Shown in pieces: positions 6,456-14,222 of a DNA stretch of 27,016 nt (position 1 is its first letter; the number at the start of each line of letters is the position of its first letter). The translations under genes were made by a program, and so were the position numbers. The stretch is taken from NCBI GenBank assembly GCA_905210385.1, contig CAJLWS010000005.1, forward strand, positions 1-27,016, read 5' to 3'. Source of the DNA: an uncultured Eubacteriales bacterium. GTDB lineage: Bacteria > Bacillota > Clostridia > Oscillospirales > Oscillospiraceae. The notes under the pieces are model-generated. The model saw nothing but the letters and a program-made list of their open reading frames with translations. It had not been told where the DNA came from and made no database searches.

Positions 6456-7784
6456 ATGGCGTACACCAGCATTATCCCCGTGCACCGCCTGAAGGGCAGT
6501 GTGGACTATGTCCTGGATGAGAAAAAGGCCTCCCGTTCCCAAAACGCAGATTCCCTGCAGGCGGCGGTGGACTATGCCCTCAACAAGGATAAAACCGAGC
6601 AGGACCTGTTCCGCTCGGCCATTGGCTGTACGCTGGATTCCGCCTTTGCGGATATGTGCCAGATTAAGAGGATGTGGCACAAGGAAAAAGGGGTGCAGGG
6701 CTTCCACCTGGTACAGAGTTTCGCCGCCGGGGAGGTAACGCCGGAGCTGGCCCATCAGATTGGCTGTGAACTTGCGGACTGTCTGCTGGGCGGCAGGCAC
6801 CAGGTGGTCATCAGCACCCATTTGAACACCGGGCATATCCACAATCATCTGGTTTGGAATTCTGTTTCCATCCAAACGGGGAAAAAGTACCGGAGCAATG
6901 AAAAGAGCTACGTCACCGGGGTGCGCCGGATCTCCGATGAACTGTGCCGGAAATACCATCTCTCGGTCATCGACACTGAGAAATCGGAACGGGTGGCCCG
7001 CCCCTATGCCCAATGGCTGGCCGAGCAAGAGGGAAAACCCACTTGGAAAACCGTCATCCAGCAGGATGTAGACGCCGCCATTGCCGCCTCTCTCACGTGG
7101 AAGCAGTTTCTGCGGGTGCTGGAGCAGCAAGGGTACACCTTTCGCTTTGACAGAAAGTATCCCACACTGAAGCCTCCGGGGAAAGAGCGTACCGTCCGGT
7201 TCAAGACCCTTGGAAAAAACTACACGCCCGATGCCATCCAGCGCCGCATCCTATACCCCAGGCGCTCCGCACCGTCTGGGAAAAGGACACCTCCCGCCCA
7301 TGGGCTGCTTCTCCTCCTTGAGGAAGCGCAGCCCCGCAAGCTCACCGGCCTGCGGGCGCTCTATTTTTCCTATTTATATCAGGTGGGGGTACTTCGCAAG
7401 AAACCGCCCTACCCCAGTTATGCCGTGCGGGAGGATATCCGCAAGCTGGACCAGCGGATCGAGCAGGCTGAGTTTATTTTTCAGCATCATGTGGAGGACC
7501 GTGGCCAGCTGGCCAGCCTCCGGCAGCAAGCGGAGGATGAAATCACCGTGCTGTTAAAGCAGCGCCAGAAGCTCTACCGCTATGAGCCGGACTCCCCGCA
7601 GATCAGCGCCCTCACCGAGAAACTCCGGCAGCTTCGCCACACCGCCAAGCTGTGCCGGAACATTGAAACCCACTCTGTGGAGATGGAGCAGCGCCTGCTG
7701 GCGGCCCAAGAGGAAGATCGCCAGCGTCAGGAACGGGAAGAAAAACAGCAAGAACGTAAAACGAAAGATGGCCCCAGGAGGTGA
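6456..7784 (+). CDS. Conjugative relaxase (MOBP-type mobilization nuclease)
   Basis: A 442-residue relaxase, the enzyme that nicks oriT on one strand, stays attached to the 5' end through a tyrosine and leads the strand to the secretion channel. The metal-binding HUH-type motif is visible near residues 117-135 as STHLNTGHIHNHLVWNS. An N-terminal segment with conserved Tyr (SVDYVLDEKKAS, YALNKDK) and a Lys/Arg-rich middle (KYRSNEKSYVTGVRRISDELC) fit the Relaxase/Mobilization nuclease family. Residues from about 330 onward are helical and charged, ending in a Glu/Arg/Gln-rich probable coiled coil. The ATG directly follows the mobC stop. The stop overlaps the ribosome binding site of the next gene. 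No truncation is evident. Confidence 0.93.
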   Translation: MAYTSIIPVHRLKGSVDYVLDEKKASRSQNADSLQAAVDYALNKDKTEQDLFRSAIGCTLDSAFADMCQIKRMWHKEKGVQGFHLVQSFAAGEVTPELAHQIGCELADCLLGGRHQVVISTHLNTGHIHNHLVWNSVSIQTGKKYRSNEKSYVTGVRRISDELCRKYHLSVIDTEKSERVARPYAQWLAEQEGKPTWKTVIQQDVDAAIAASLTWKQFLRVLEQQGYTFRFDRKYPTLKPPGKERTVRFKTLGKNYTPDAIQRRILYPRRSAPSGKRTPPAHGLLLLLEEAQPRKLTGLRALYFSYLYQVGVLRKKPPYPSYAVREDIRKLDQRIEQAEFIFQHHVEDRGQLASLRQQAEDEITVLLKQRQKLYRYEPDSPQISALTEKLRQLRHTAKLCRNIETHSVEMEQRLLAAQEEDRQRQEREEKQQERKTKDGPRR

Positions 7785-7788
7785 TCGA

Positions 7789-8058
7789 TTGAACAGGATC
7801 CCCAGCAGAGAACAGGTGGAACGCCTCCGGCAGCGATACCCTGCCGGAACCCGTATCGTCCTGTACTCCATGGATGACGCCCAGGCTCCGCCGTCTGGAA
7901 CCATAGGTACGGTTGTCTATGTAGACGATATGGGGCAAATCGGAGTCGAATGGGACAACGGTTCCGCCCTGTCTCTCATCCCCGGTGAAGATTCCTTTTC
8001 CAAGGTCTCTGCGCCGGAGAAGGAAAAGCAGAAACGTTCCCGTGATTTGGAGCGGTGA
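7789..8058 (+). CDS. DUF4314 domain protein
   Basis: An 89-residue protein read from a TTG at 7789, preceded by AGGAGGTGATCGA; the frame has no better start. The core RIPSREQVERLRQRYPAGTRIVLYSMDD followed by PSGTIGTVVYVDDMGQIGVEWDNGSALSLIPGED matches the small beta-barrel-like DUF4314 family found in clostridial conjugative elements. The tail is basic and disordered (EKEKQKRSRDLER). The start codon lies 4 bases after the relaxase stop, so coupling is likely. Function is unknown; the conserved position next to the relaxase suggests an accessory role in transfer. Confidence 0.82.
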   Translation: MNRIPSREQVERLRQRYPAGTRIVLYSMDDAQAPPSGTIGTVVYVDDMGQIGVEWDNGSALSLIPGEDSFSKVSAPEKEKQKRSRDLER

Positions 8059-8074
8059 AAGTGAGGTGATTTGA

Positions 8075-8890
8075 CTGAACTACGGAAGCGATCCCGCCGA
8101 CCAGATTGTCCGATTTACCTTGGAAGGGACAGAGGTGGCCCTCAAGCTGTCGGGGCTGGCGGCAAAGAATTTTGCGCTGTTCGTCTATGCGGTATTAAAG
8201 GATCAGAAGAAAACCCGTGGCAAGACGCGGCTGGTACGGATGCTCAAAGAACAGCGCCCCTTCAAATTCTTTAAGGTGCCGGTAGGCTACATGAAGGAAT
8301 TTGCCAGGGAAGCCAAGGAGCACGGACTCCTATACGTCCCCATTCGGAACCGGCAGAAGTCTGAGCGCATCGAGGTGGTGGTGTTTGCCGATGACGCCTC
8401 CAAGATCCAGCGCATCTATGACAACCTCGGCCTGGATTACGTTGCGGCCCAGGCTGGTGACGCCACTGTGGAGAAAGCGCCTATGCAGGAGAAAAAGTCT
8501 CCCGCCGCCGCTGCCCCCAGCAGGACGGAAACCGTCCAGACGGAGCATGGTGCGGTGGAATTTGAGGTGGGCGGCTTCGAGGATGAGATCGAACTCTCCT
8601 CCGTACCGGATCGGGAGGAAGGGGCAAATTTTACTCCTGGCCGGGAGAAGGACTCAGCCAAACCGGAAACGGCAAGGAATCCGTCCGAGAATTCCTTGCC
8701 CGGCAGAAACTCTTCGCCCGGTCCATCAGGCAGTAAGGCTGTGCCGGAACAGAAACCTTCTGTGAAAAAGCAGCTGCAGGAGATCCGGCAGGAACAGGTG
8801 CAGAAGAAGGAAGATCGAGCTAAACAGCCCCAGCGTGAGCACGCCGCACCCAGCCGCGGCAGGAAAAAGAAGAAGCAGAAAGGACGGTAA
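8075..8890 (+). CDS. pcfB: PcfB-like (DUF3801) conjugation accessory protein, CTG start
   Basis: About 271 residues. The N-terminal domain (roughly 1-125: NYGSDPADQIVRFTLEG, ALFVYAVLKDQKK, then FFKVPVGYMKEFAREAKEHGLLY and VVFADDASKIQRIYDNLGLDYV) matches PcfB/DUF3801. PcfB of plasmid pCF10 works with the VirD4-type coupling protein to dock the relaxosome. The rest is a low-complexity Glu/Lys/Pro/Ser-rich tail. Family-like sequence begins right after a TGA at 8072-8074; the codon there is CTG at 8075, five bases after AGGTGA. The first in-frame TTG (8120) would remove a conserved-looking segment. CTG initiation is therefore preferred. The TAA overlaps an ATG at 8890. Confidence 0.82.
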   Translation: MNYGSDPADQIVRFTLEGTEVALKLSGLAAKNFALFVYAVLKDQKKTRGKTRLVRMLKEQRPFKFFKVPVGYMKEFAREAKEHGLLYVPIRNRQKSERIEVVVFADDASKIQRIYDNLGLDYVAAQAGDATVEKAPMQEKKSPAAAAPSRTETVQTEHGAVEFEVGGFEDEIELSSVPDREEGANFTPGREKDSAKPETARNPSENSLPGRNSSPGPSGSKAVPEQKPSVKKQLQEIRQEQVQKKEDRAKQPQREHAAPSRGRKKKKQKGR

Positions 8891-8911
8891 TGCAGTATCG
8901 ATTTAAGCACA

Positions 8912-9853
8912 TTGATTGGCAAGCAGCAGGAACAGCAGCCCCAACATGAGTTGCCCCGCCTTTCCAAAGAGGAATACGCCGCCATGCGAAAAGCGGAACG
9001 GGAAGAACTCCAGGCGCGGGTGGATGCCCAGGCTCAGGAAGTGTTCCGGGATGACGCTACCATGAAAGGGTTTCTCAATTTCATGGCACAGTGCACCCCA
9101 CAGAGCACCTGGAACCTTCTCATCCTCTATGAACAGGATCCCACCATCACCCATCCCCGTACCTTCGACAAGTGGAAAGAGGCCGGGCGTTCCCTGCGAA
9201 GCGGTGTGACGGGGTATGCGTTCTACGCCGACCAGGAGTATGAACGGGAAGATGGCACCAAGGGCAACGGCTTCACCATCACCAAAGCCTTCGACATCTC
9301 TCAGACCAGGGGCCAGCAGCCCCTGCCCTCCCAGCAGCGGCTGCCGGAGGAAATCATCGCCGCCATGGTGGAGCAAAGCCCTGTTCCACTGGCCATTTCC
9401 GATCAGCTGCCCCAGGGGGTGCAGGCGCAGTATGTCCCCAAGCAGCGCACTATCTATGTGAGAAACGGGATGGACGAAACTGCTACGATTTGCGCCATTG
9501 CCCGTGAGCAGGCCCATGCCGGTTTTGACACCGTAGGCAGCGGCTACTACCGGCAGGCGTATGCGTCCCAGGCCTATTGCGCGGCCTATGTGGTGGCACA
9601 GAAACTGGGGCTGGACACCTCTGCTTTCCACTTTGATAAGGTGTGCCAGACCTGCGCCGGGATGGAAGTCCAGGAGAAGAAGGGGTTCATCAGCGACGTC
9701 AAGCGGGCGGCCTATGCCATCAACCGGGAGTTGCAGCGGAGTTTTCGAGAGATGGAGCAGGCCATCCAGCCGGATGAATTCTCCATAGAGCCTCCCAAGC
9801 CCGCCAAAGCGCCCAAGGACAAAGAGGGCAAGGAAAAGGAAGCGGCCAGATAA
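8912..9853 (+). CDS. ArdC-like antirestriction / ssDNA-binding protein, 5' end uncertain
   Basis: About 313 residues. The region from about residue 45 (GFLNFMAQCTPQSTWNLLILYEQDP, then TFDKWKEAGRSLRSGVTGYAF) matches the ArdC N-terminal ssDNA-binding domain; ArdC proteins protect incoming plasmid DNA from restriction. In ArdC a zinc-protease HExxH follows; here the matching place reads AIAREQAHAGF, so the first His is replaced by Arg and peptidase activity is doubtful. The TTG at 8912 has no ribosome binding site. An ATG at 8890, overlapping the PcfB stop and preceded by AGAAAGGA, opens a 19-residue peptide in another frame (MQYRFKHIDWQ). A frameshift near 8910-8945 may separate the true start from the body. 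Confidence 0.75.
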   Translation: MIGKQQEQQPQHELPRLSKEEYAAMRKAEREELQARVDAQAQEVFRDDATMKGFLNFMAQCTPQSTWNLLILYEQDPTITHPRTFDKWKEAGRSLRSGVTGYAFYADQEYEREDGTKGNGFTITKAFDISQTRGQQPLPSQQRLPEEIIAAMVEQSPVPLAISDQLPQGVQAQYVPKQRTIYVRNGMDETATICAIAREQAHAGFDTVGSGYYRQAYASQAYCAAYVVAQKLGLDTSAFHFDKVCQTCAGMEVQEKKGFISDVKRAAYAINRELQRSFREMEQAIQPDEFSIEPPKPAKAPKDKEGKEKEAAR

Positions 9854-9959
9854 CGGCTCCCGCCGAGAGTTTTCCGTTTGTTTTCTTCTGCGCGGTAGCT
9901 TTCTACAAGGCGTTGTGATATGGTGATGATGAAAAACACCAGGAAAGGCAGGGGTACCT

Positions 9960-10241
9960 ATGGAAAAGCAAAGGATGCTCAAGATGAGCCAACTGGAACA
10001 GGATATGTTGGTCAAAGCCCTTTGCGATACGCAGGCCGAAGAAATGCGTTCCCTTGCTTTGAAAACCGTCCGCGCTCCCCGCCGCAGGCTGTACCTGAGC
10101 GATGAGGAATTTGGGCGGGCGGTGCAGGCCCTGAACCGAAAGCGCAACGCCTATCTGTCAGCAGGACGGAGCAGCGTCGGGCTTGACCGCATTCTCCTCA
10201 AGCTGTTAAACAGCAAGTACCGGCATACGCCGGTCAGATAA
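9960..10241 (+). CDS. Small basic hypothetical protein
   Basis: A 93-residue basic protein starting at ATG 9960 behind AGGGG. It has no membrane segment or signal peptide. Sequence blocks such as QLEQDMLVKALCDTQAEEM and LYLSDEEFGRAVQALNRKRNAYL look helical, with many Arg and Lys, which could fit a nucleic-acid- or protein-binding adaptor; no family is recognised. It is the last gene before a strong terminator (10253-10300), so it ends the mobilization transcript. Between the ArdC-like stop and this start (9854-9959) I see no further gene or clear promoter. Confidence 0.7.
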   Translation: MEKQRMLKMSQLEQDMLVKALCDTQAEEMRSLALKTVRAPRRRLYLSDEEFGRAVQALNRKRNAYLSAGRSSVGLDRILLKLLNSKYRHTPVR

Positions 10242-10252
10242 ATCCATTCACT

Positions 10253-10300
10253 CCCCCGAAGCCTGTGGGTTCTCCCCATGGGCTTCGGGGGGCTTTTTTT
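10253..10300 (+). terminator. Strong intrinsic terminator
   Basis: A perfect 11-bp stem CCCCCGAAGCC/GGCTTCGGGGG (10253-10263 with 10281-10291) closes a loop that itself contains TGGG/CCCA pairing. A run of seven T (10294-10300) follows. It separates the mobilization genes from the PP-loop/VirD4 genes, which therefore need readthrough or their own promoter. Confidence 0.9.
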
Positions 10301-10303
10301 CTT

Positions 10304-11119
10304 TTGCGAAAAGGAGGGATCTATAAGAAAAGCACAAAATACGTAATTTCATTATCCGGCGGGAAAGACAGCACCGCCCTGCTGCTGCGTATGCTGGAAG
10401 AAAAGATGCCGGTGGACGTTATCCTTTTCTGCGACACCGGATTGGAGTTTCCTCAGATGTATGAGCATCTGGACAAGGTGGAGCAGTACACCGGCAGGGC
10501 TATCACCCGGCTGAAACCGCCCCACAGCTTCGAATACTTTTTCTATGAGTATTCGCCAGAGCGAAAAAATCCGGCCCTGTCCAAATACCGCGGCCTCAGC
10601 TGGCCCGGCCCCAAGCAACGCTGGTGTACCGGACGGTTGAAGCACCGAGTCATTGACGCTTACTTAAAGGAACTAAAGCAGGAATACCACATCGTCCAAT
10701 ATGTAGGCATTGCCGCCGACGAAGCCCATCGGGTGCGGGAATACTGCTATCCCTTGGTGGATTGGGGTATGACCGAAGCCGACTGCCTGCGCTACTGCCG
10801 GGAGCGAGGATTCGATTGGGGCGGCCTTTACGATGTTTTCCGGCGTGTGTCCTGCTGGTGCTGCCCCTTGCAGCCGCTTAGTGAGCTGCGAAAGCTCTAC
10901 GCCCTTTTCCCGGAACTGTGGAAGAAACTCCAAGCCATGGACGATCATACCTGGCGGCAGTTCCGGGTGGATTACTCTGTGCGACAGCTGGAACTGCGCT
11001 TTCAGTTCGAACAGCAGTGCCGGCAAGCTGGCATCTCTCTCACAAGCCGTGAGTTCTTCCGCCTGCTGAAAGAGCATCTTCAAAAGCAGGAAGGGGTGGG
11101 TACTCCTTCAACGGTATAG
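10304..11119 (+). CDS. PAPS-reductase-like PP-loop ATPase
   Basis: About 271 residues of the phosphoadenosine phosphosulfate reductase/N-type ATP pyrophosphatase fold. The PP-loop SLSGGKDSTALLL is near the N-terminus, followed by VDVILFCDTGLEFP, RWCTGRLKHRVID and a Cys-rich CWCCPLQ, where the last part resembles the metal or sulfur centre of DndC-like proteins. It should adenylate a substrate using ATP; the substrate is unknown. Such genes occur in clostridial conjugative elements. The start is unclear: GGAGG at 10313-10317 points to about 10325 (codon AAG), while the nearest canonical codon is TTG 10304, upstream of that site. A GTG at 10265 lies within the terminator and is unlikely. The C-terminus overlaps the possible 5' end of virD4. 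Confidence 0.82.
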   Translation: MRKGGIYKKSTKYVISLSGGKDSTALLLRMLEEKMPVDVILFCDTGLEFPQMYEHLDKVEQYTGRAITRLKPPHSFEYFFYEYSPERKNPALSKYRGLSWPGPKQRWCTGRLKHRVIDAYLKELKQEYHIVQYVGIAADEAHRVREYCYPLVDWGMTEADCLRYCRERGFDWGGLYDVFRRVSCWCCPLQPLSELRKLYALFPELWKKLQAMDDHTWRQFRVDYSVRQLELRFQFEQQCRQAGISLTSREFFRLLKEHLQKQEGVGTPSTV

Positions 11120-11142
11120 CTGCGCGGAAAAATCCATGGTGG

Positions 11143-12876
11143 GTGTGGCTGCTGCCTTTGCCCATCGTTTGGTGGGCTGCCCTTTTGGTGGCCGGAAGCT
11201 GGAGCGCCGGGATGAACCTCGTGGATCTGCTGGGGAAGCTCTCCGCAGCCATGAACAATCCCTTTGCCATCCACTGGACGGAGTATTCCGCCCAGTGCCT
11301 GCTGTTCTTTACCATGGGGTATGGGATCGTGGCGCTGACGGTGGCCTCCAGCCGGAAGAACCGCCGCCGCGGTGTAGAACACGGCTCCGCCCAGTGGGGC
11401 GATGTGTTTCAGATCGCCAAGCGGTACCGGGATAAGAAGCACCCGAAAGAAAACCTCATCCTGACCCAGCACTTCCAGATGGGGCTGGACGGCCACAAGC
11501 ACAAGCGCAACACCAACGTGCTGGTCATTGGCGGCAGCGGCGCCGGCAAAAGCCGCTCCTACGCCATTCCCAACGCCCTGAACTGTGGGAACTGCTCCCT
11601 GGTCATCTGCGACCCGAAATCCGAGATCCTGCGGAAAACCGGAGGGGCCTTGAAAGCCAATGGCTATGAGGTGCGGGTGTTCGACCTGCTCAGCCCCGAC
11701 ACCTCTTTCTGCTACAACCCTTTGGCCTATGTGCGGGATGACAAAGACGTGCTTCGCCTCATCGAAACCCTCATCCAGAGCACCACCCCGCCGGGAGCAC
11801 AGAGCAGCGACCCCTTCTGGACCAAATCGGAAACGGCGTTGCTCCAGGCCCTGGTGCTCTATCTCATGCATGAAGCCCCAAAGGAAGAACAGAACTTCGC
11901 CATGGTGATGGAGATGTTGGCCGCCGCCGAGGTGCGGGAGGAAGATGAGGAATACGAGTCCCCCTTGGACATCCTATTCGCCCGTCTGGAGATGCGGGAT
12001 CCGGAGAGCATTGCCGTCAAGCAGTACCATGTGTTCAAGATGGGGGCCGGAAAAACACTCAAGAGCATCCTGATTAGTGTTGGCGTCCGGCTGTCCGCCT
12101 TCAACCTGCCGCAGATCGCACGGCTCACCTATACCGATGACCTCCATCTGGAGGAAATGGGGGAAAAGAAGGTGGCCTTATTCTGCTGCATCCCGGACAG
12201 CGATAAGAGCCTCAACTACCTTGTGGGCATGATTTACGGGCAGCTCATCCAGACGCTGTACTATGTGGCAGACCGGAAATATAAGGGCCGCCTGCCGGTG
12301 CCGGTGCATCTCCTCATCGATGAAGCCCCCAACATCGCCCTGCCTACGGACAACTTTTTGCCTTGGCTCTCCACCATGCGGAGCCGGAACATTTTCTGTT
12401 CCTACATCGCTCAGAACATGGCCCAGCTCAAGGCGCTGTTCAAGGAGCAGTGGGAGTCCCTGGTGGGGTTGTGCGATGAGTTTCTGTACCTCGGCGGCAA
12501 TGAGAAGGAAACCCACAAGTACGTCTCCGAGCTTATGGGCAAGGAAACGCTGGATACCAACACCTATGGCCGCAGCCGTGGGCGAAGCGGCAGCTTCAGC
12601 GTCAACGACCAGCAGACGGGCCGGGAACTGCTCACTCCCGACGAGGTGCGGATGCTGGATAATCGGAAAGCCATTCTTTTTGTAAGAGGTGAACGTCCCA
12701 TGCTGGACGATAAGTACGACCTGATGCGCCACCCCAACATCAAGCTCACGGAAGATGGCGGCGCTGCGCCCTACGACTACACCCAGGCGAAGGACGCCGC
12801 AAACGATTTGGACTATTCTCCGGAGCAGTACGAGGATTTCGAACTGCTGGATCCGGAGGACTTTTTGAAGTCCTGA
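11143..12876 (+). CDS. virD4: VirD4/TraG-type coupling protein
   Basis: A 577-residue type IV coupling protein, the inner-membrane ATPase that brings the relaxase-DNA complex to the channel. The N-terminus has two membrane segments (about residues 2-18 and 50-68), followed by RRGVEHGSAQWGD typical of TraG/VirD4. Walker A is GGSGAGKS near residue 130; ICDPKSEIL follows; Walker B is HLLIDEAPNIA near residue 388. The acidic C-terminus (DFELLDPEDFLKS) is usual for cargo recognition. GTG 11143 is the first canonical start, but the frame is open farther upstream and reads FNGIAARKNPWWVW, with AGGAAGGGG (11089-11096) before it, so translation may begin near 11107. Confidence 0.93.
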   Translation: MWLLPLPIVWWAALLVAGSWSAGMNLVDLLGKLSAAMNNPFAIHWTEYSAQCLLFFTMGYGIVALTVASSRKNRRRGVEHGSAQWGDVFQIAKRYRDKKHPKENLILTQHFQMGLDGHKHKRNTNVLVIGGSGAGKSRSYAIPNALNCGNCSLVICDPKSEILRKTGGALKANGYEVRVFDLLSPDTSFCYNPLAYVRDDKDVLRLIETLIQSTTPPGAQSSDPFWTKSETALLQALVLYLMHEAPKEEQNFAMVMEMLAAAEVREEDEEYESPLDILFARLEMRDPESIAVKQYHVFKMGAGKTLKSILISVGVRLSAFNLPQIARLTYTDDLHLEEMGEKKVALFCCIPDSDKSLNYLVGMIYGQLIQTLYYVADRKYKGRLPVPVHLLIDEAPNIALPTDNFLPWLSTMRSRNIFCSYIAQNMAQLKALFKEQWESLVGLCDEFLYLGGNEKETHKYVSELMGKETLDTNTYGRSRGRSGSFSVNDQQTGRELLTPDEVRMLDNRKAILFVRGERPMLDDKYDLMRHPNIKLTEDGGAAPYDYTQAKDAANDLDYSPEQYEDFELLDPEDFLKS

Positions 12877-12897
12877 AATACACTTTGAATTGGAGGA

Positions 12898-13281
12898 ATG
12901 CTTCTGAAGAATATTCTGCATCATTGGATTTCCAAGAAAAATCATAGCAAGAAGAACGACGGACCCCAGGGCGCTCTGCCTCTTGGCAAAAAAGGACGGT
13001 TTGGCTTTACTGCCTACGCCGCCACCGTGCTGTGTGTCGGCTGCCTGTCTACCACTGCTTTCGCCGCCAGCGATCCGCTGACGGTAGTGAACAATCTCTC
13101 CACTTTCATCTTTTCCCTGATCCGCGCCATTGGCCTGATTCTGCTGGGCTGGGGCGTGGTACAGGTGGGCCTCTCCTTCCAGAGCCATGACCCCTCCCAG
13201 CGTTCCCAGGGCTTTCTCACCTTGGCGGGCGGCCTGGTCGTGACCTTTGCCAAGGAGATCCTCGACCTTATCACAGCCTGA
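12898..13281 (+). CDS. Maff2/VirB2-like small membrane protein with signal-like N-terminus
   Basis: A 127-residue protein. After a basic N-terminus come a hydrophobic segment ending FAASDP (about residues 40-60, possible signal peptide with AFA-A cleavage), then a second hydrophobic segment LIRAIGLILLGWGVVQVGLSF, SHDPSQRSQGFLTLAGG and a third hydrophobic end. This matches the Maff2/TrbC-VirB2-like small membrane proteins encoded just after virD4 in clostridial conjugative elements, which may form a pilin-like or channel part. GGAGG is only 1 base before the ATG at 12898; a CTG at 12904 has ideal spacing (7 bases), so the true start is uncertain by two codons. Confidence 0.8.
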   Translation: MLLKNILHHWISKKNHSKKNDGPQGALPLGKKGRFGFTAYAATVLCVGCLSTTAFAASDPLTVVNNLSTFIFSLIRAIGLILLGWGVVQVGLSFQSHDPSQRSQGFLTLAGGLVVTFAKEILDLITA

Positions 13282-13298
13282 GTTTCTGTGTTCCGGCA

Positions 13299-13335
13299 GC
13301 GGGGGCGTCCACATGGGCGCTCCCGCCTATTTTTT
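13299..13335 (+). terminator. Hairpin attenuator between the pilin-like and TrbL-like genes
   Basis: GCGGGGGCG (13299-13307) pairs with CGCTCCCGC (13318-13326), nine pairs including one G-U, with a 10-base loop. A run of six T at 13330-13335 follows closely. It would favour high expression of the upstream small protein over the TrbL-like channel gene. Confidence 0.7.
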
Positions 13336-13357
13336 CTGAAGGAGGTGACCAGCCGGA

Positions 13358-14185
13358 AACTGGATTATAGATAACCTAAATTCGGCGCTGGAAACATGGA
13401 ACGACAAGCTGGCCGAAATCTGGACTCTGCTCACTCAGGACCCCGCCACCTTCAAAGGCGGTGGGATTTGGGGCGTCATGCTCAACATCAACGATGCGCT
13501 GAAAGCCATTGGCCTTGGCTTGCTGGTGCTGTTCTTTGCAGTTGGTGTAGTCAAGACCTGTTCGAGTGTGGCCGACCTAAAGCGCCCGGAACACGCCCTC
13601 AAGCTGTTTGTCCGCTTCGCCCTGGCAAAGGCGGCGGTGACCTATGGCCTGGATCTGATGCTGGTGGTGTTCCGCATTGTCCAGGGCATGGTTTCCACCA
13701 TCATCACCCAATCGGGCCTGTCAGGGAGCGCCGGCACGACCCTGCCCCAGGAGATCATCGACAAGATCAACGATGTGGGGTTTTGGGACTCCATCCCCCT
13801 GTGGGCGGTGACCCTCTTAGGCGGCCTGTTCATCACGGTTTTGTCGTTCATCATGATTCTGACAGTGTATAGCCGGATATTTAAACTATATATGTACACC
13901 GCCATCGCCCCGGTTCCGCTCTCCAGCTTTGCAGGGGAACCCACCAGCAATGTGGGGAAAAACTTCCTCCGCTCCTATGCTGGGGTGTGTCTGGAAGGGG
14001 CTATTATCGCGCTGGCCTGCATCATCTTCTCCGTCATGGCAACCTCTCCGCCTGCGGTAGATCCCAATGTCTCGGCGGTGACTGCCGTGTGGAGTTATGT
14101 GGGCGAGCTCATTTTCAATTTGCTTGTCCTTGTAGGAGCCGTTCGGATGAGTGACCGGATCGTGAAAGAAATACTTGGGCTATAA
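13358..14185 (+). CDS. TrbL/VirB6-like polytopic channel protein, start unclear
   Basis: About 275 residues with several hydrophobic segments, a TrbL/VirB6-type inner-membrane component of the transfer channel. Typical parts are ALKAIGLGLLVLFFAVGVVKTC, ELKRPEHALKLFVRFALAKA-like sequence, two central membrane spans, KLYMYTAIAPVPLSSFAGEP and a C-terminal FNLLVLVGAVRMSDRIVKEIL. Family-like coding (WIIDNLNSALETWNDKLAEIW) begins well upstream of the first in-frame ATG (13478), and the frame is open back to 13349. A strong GGAGGTGA (13341-13348) lies before it, but no ATG, GTG, TTG or CTG occurs in frame there before an internal CTG. I place the start near 13358. A small deletion at the CTGGATTATAG site is one explanation. 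Confidence 0.82.
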   Translation, partial: NWIIDNLNSALETWNDKLAEIWTLLTQDPATFKGGGIWGVMLNINDALKAIGLGLLVLFFAVGVVKTCSSVADLKRPEHALKLFVRFALAKAAVTYGLDLMLVVFRIVQGMVSTIITQSGLSGSAGTTLPQEIIDKINDVGFWDSIPLWAVTLLGGLFITVLSFIMILTVYSRIFKLYMYTAIAPVPLSSFAGEPTSNVGKNFLRSYAGVCLEGAIIALACIIFSVMATSPPAVDPNVSAVTAVWSYVGELIFNLLVLVGAVRMSDRIVKEILGL

Positions 14186-14189
14186 AGGA

Positions 14190-14222
14190 AAAGGTTCGCT
14201 CTTTCAAGCGAACCTTTCTTTA
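14190..14222. terminator. Bidirectional terminator between converging genes
   Basis: A perfect 11-bp stem AAAGGTTCGCT/AGCGAACCTTT (14190-14200 with 14207-14217) and a 6-base loop. CTTT follows on the + strand and CCTTTT-type sequence on the - strand. It lies between the TrbL-like stop (14185) and the doc stop (14220), so it can end both transcripts. Confidence 0.8.

Noticed and set aside
5952..7130. A long minus-strand frame across the MobC-like and relaxase genes
   Set aside because: It overlaps real genes with motifs, has no ribosome binding site that fits, and resembles no family.
8903..10147. Long minus-strand frame opposite the ArdC-like gene
   Set aside because: Shadow of the coding strand; no domain seen.
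10267..10277. An 11-base match (inverted) between the terminator loop and the 5273-5283 hairpin
   Set aside because: Both are GC-rich hairpin parts; a match of this length can occur by chance.
10265..10303. GTG 10265 as the start of the PP-loop protein
   Set aside because: It lies inside the terminator hairpin and the added residues are encoded by the stem.
10304..11119. DNA phosphorothioation (Dnd) system
   Set aside because: Only a DndC-like fold is present; no DndA, B, D or E partners lie in the window.
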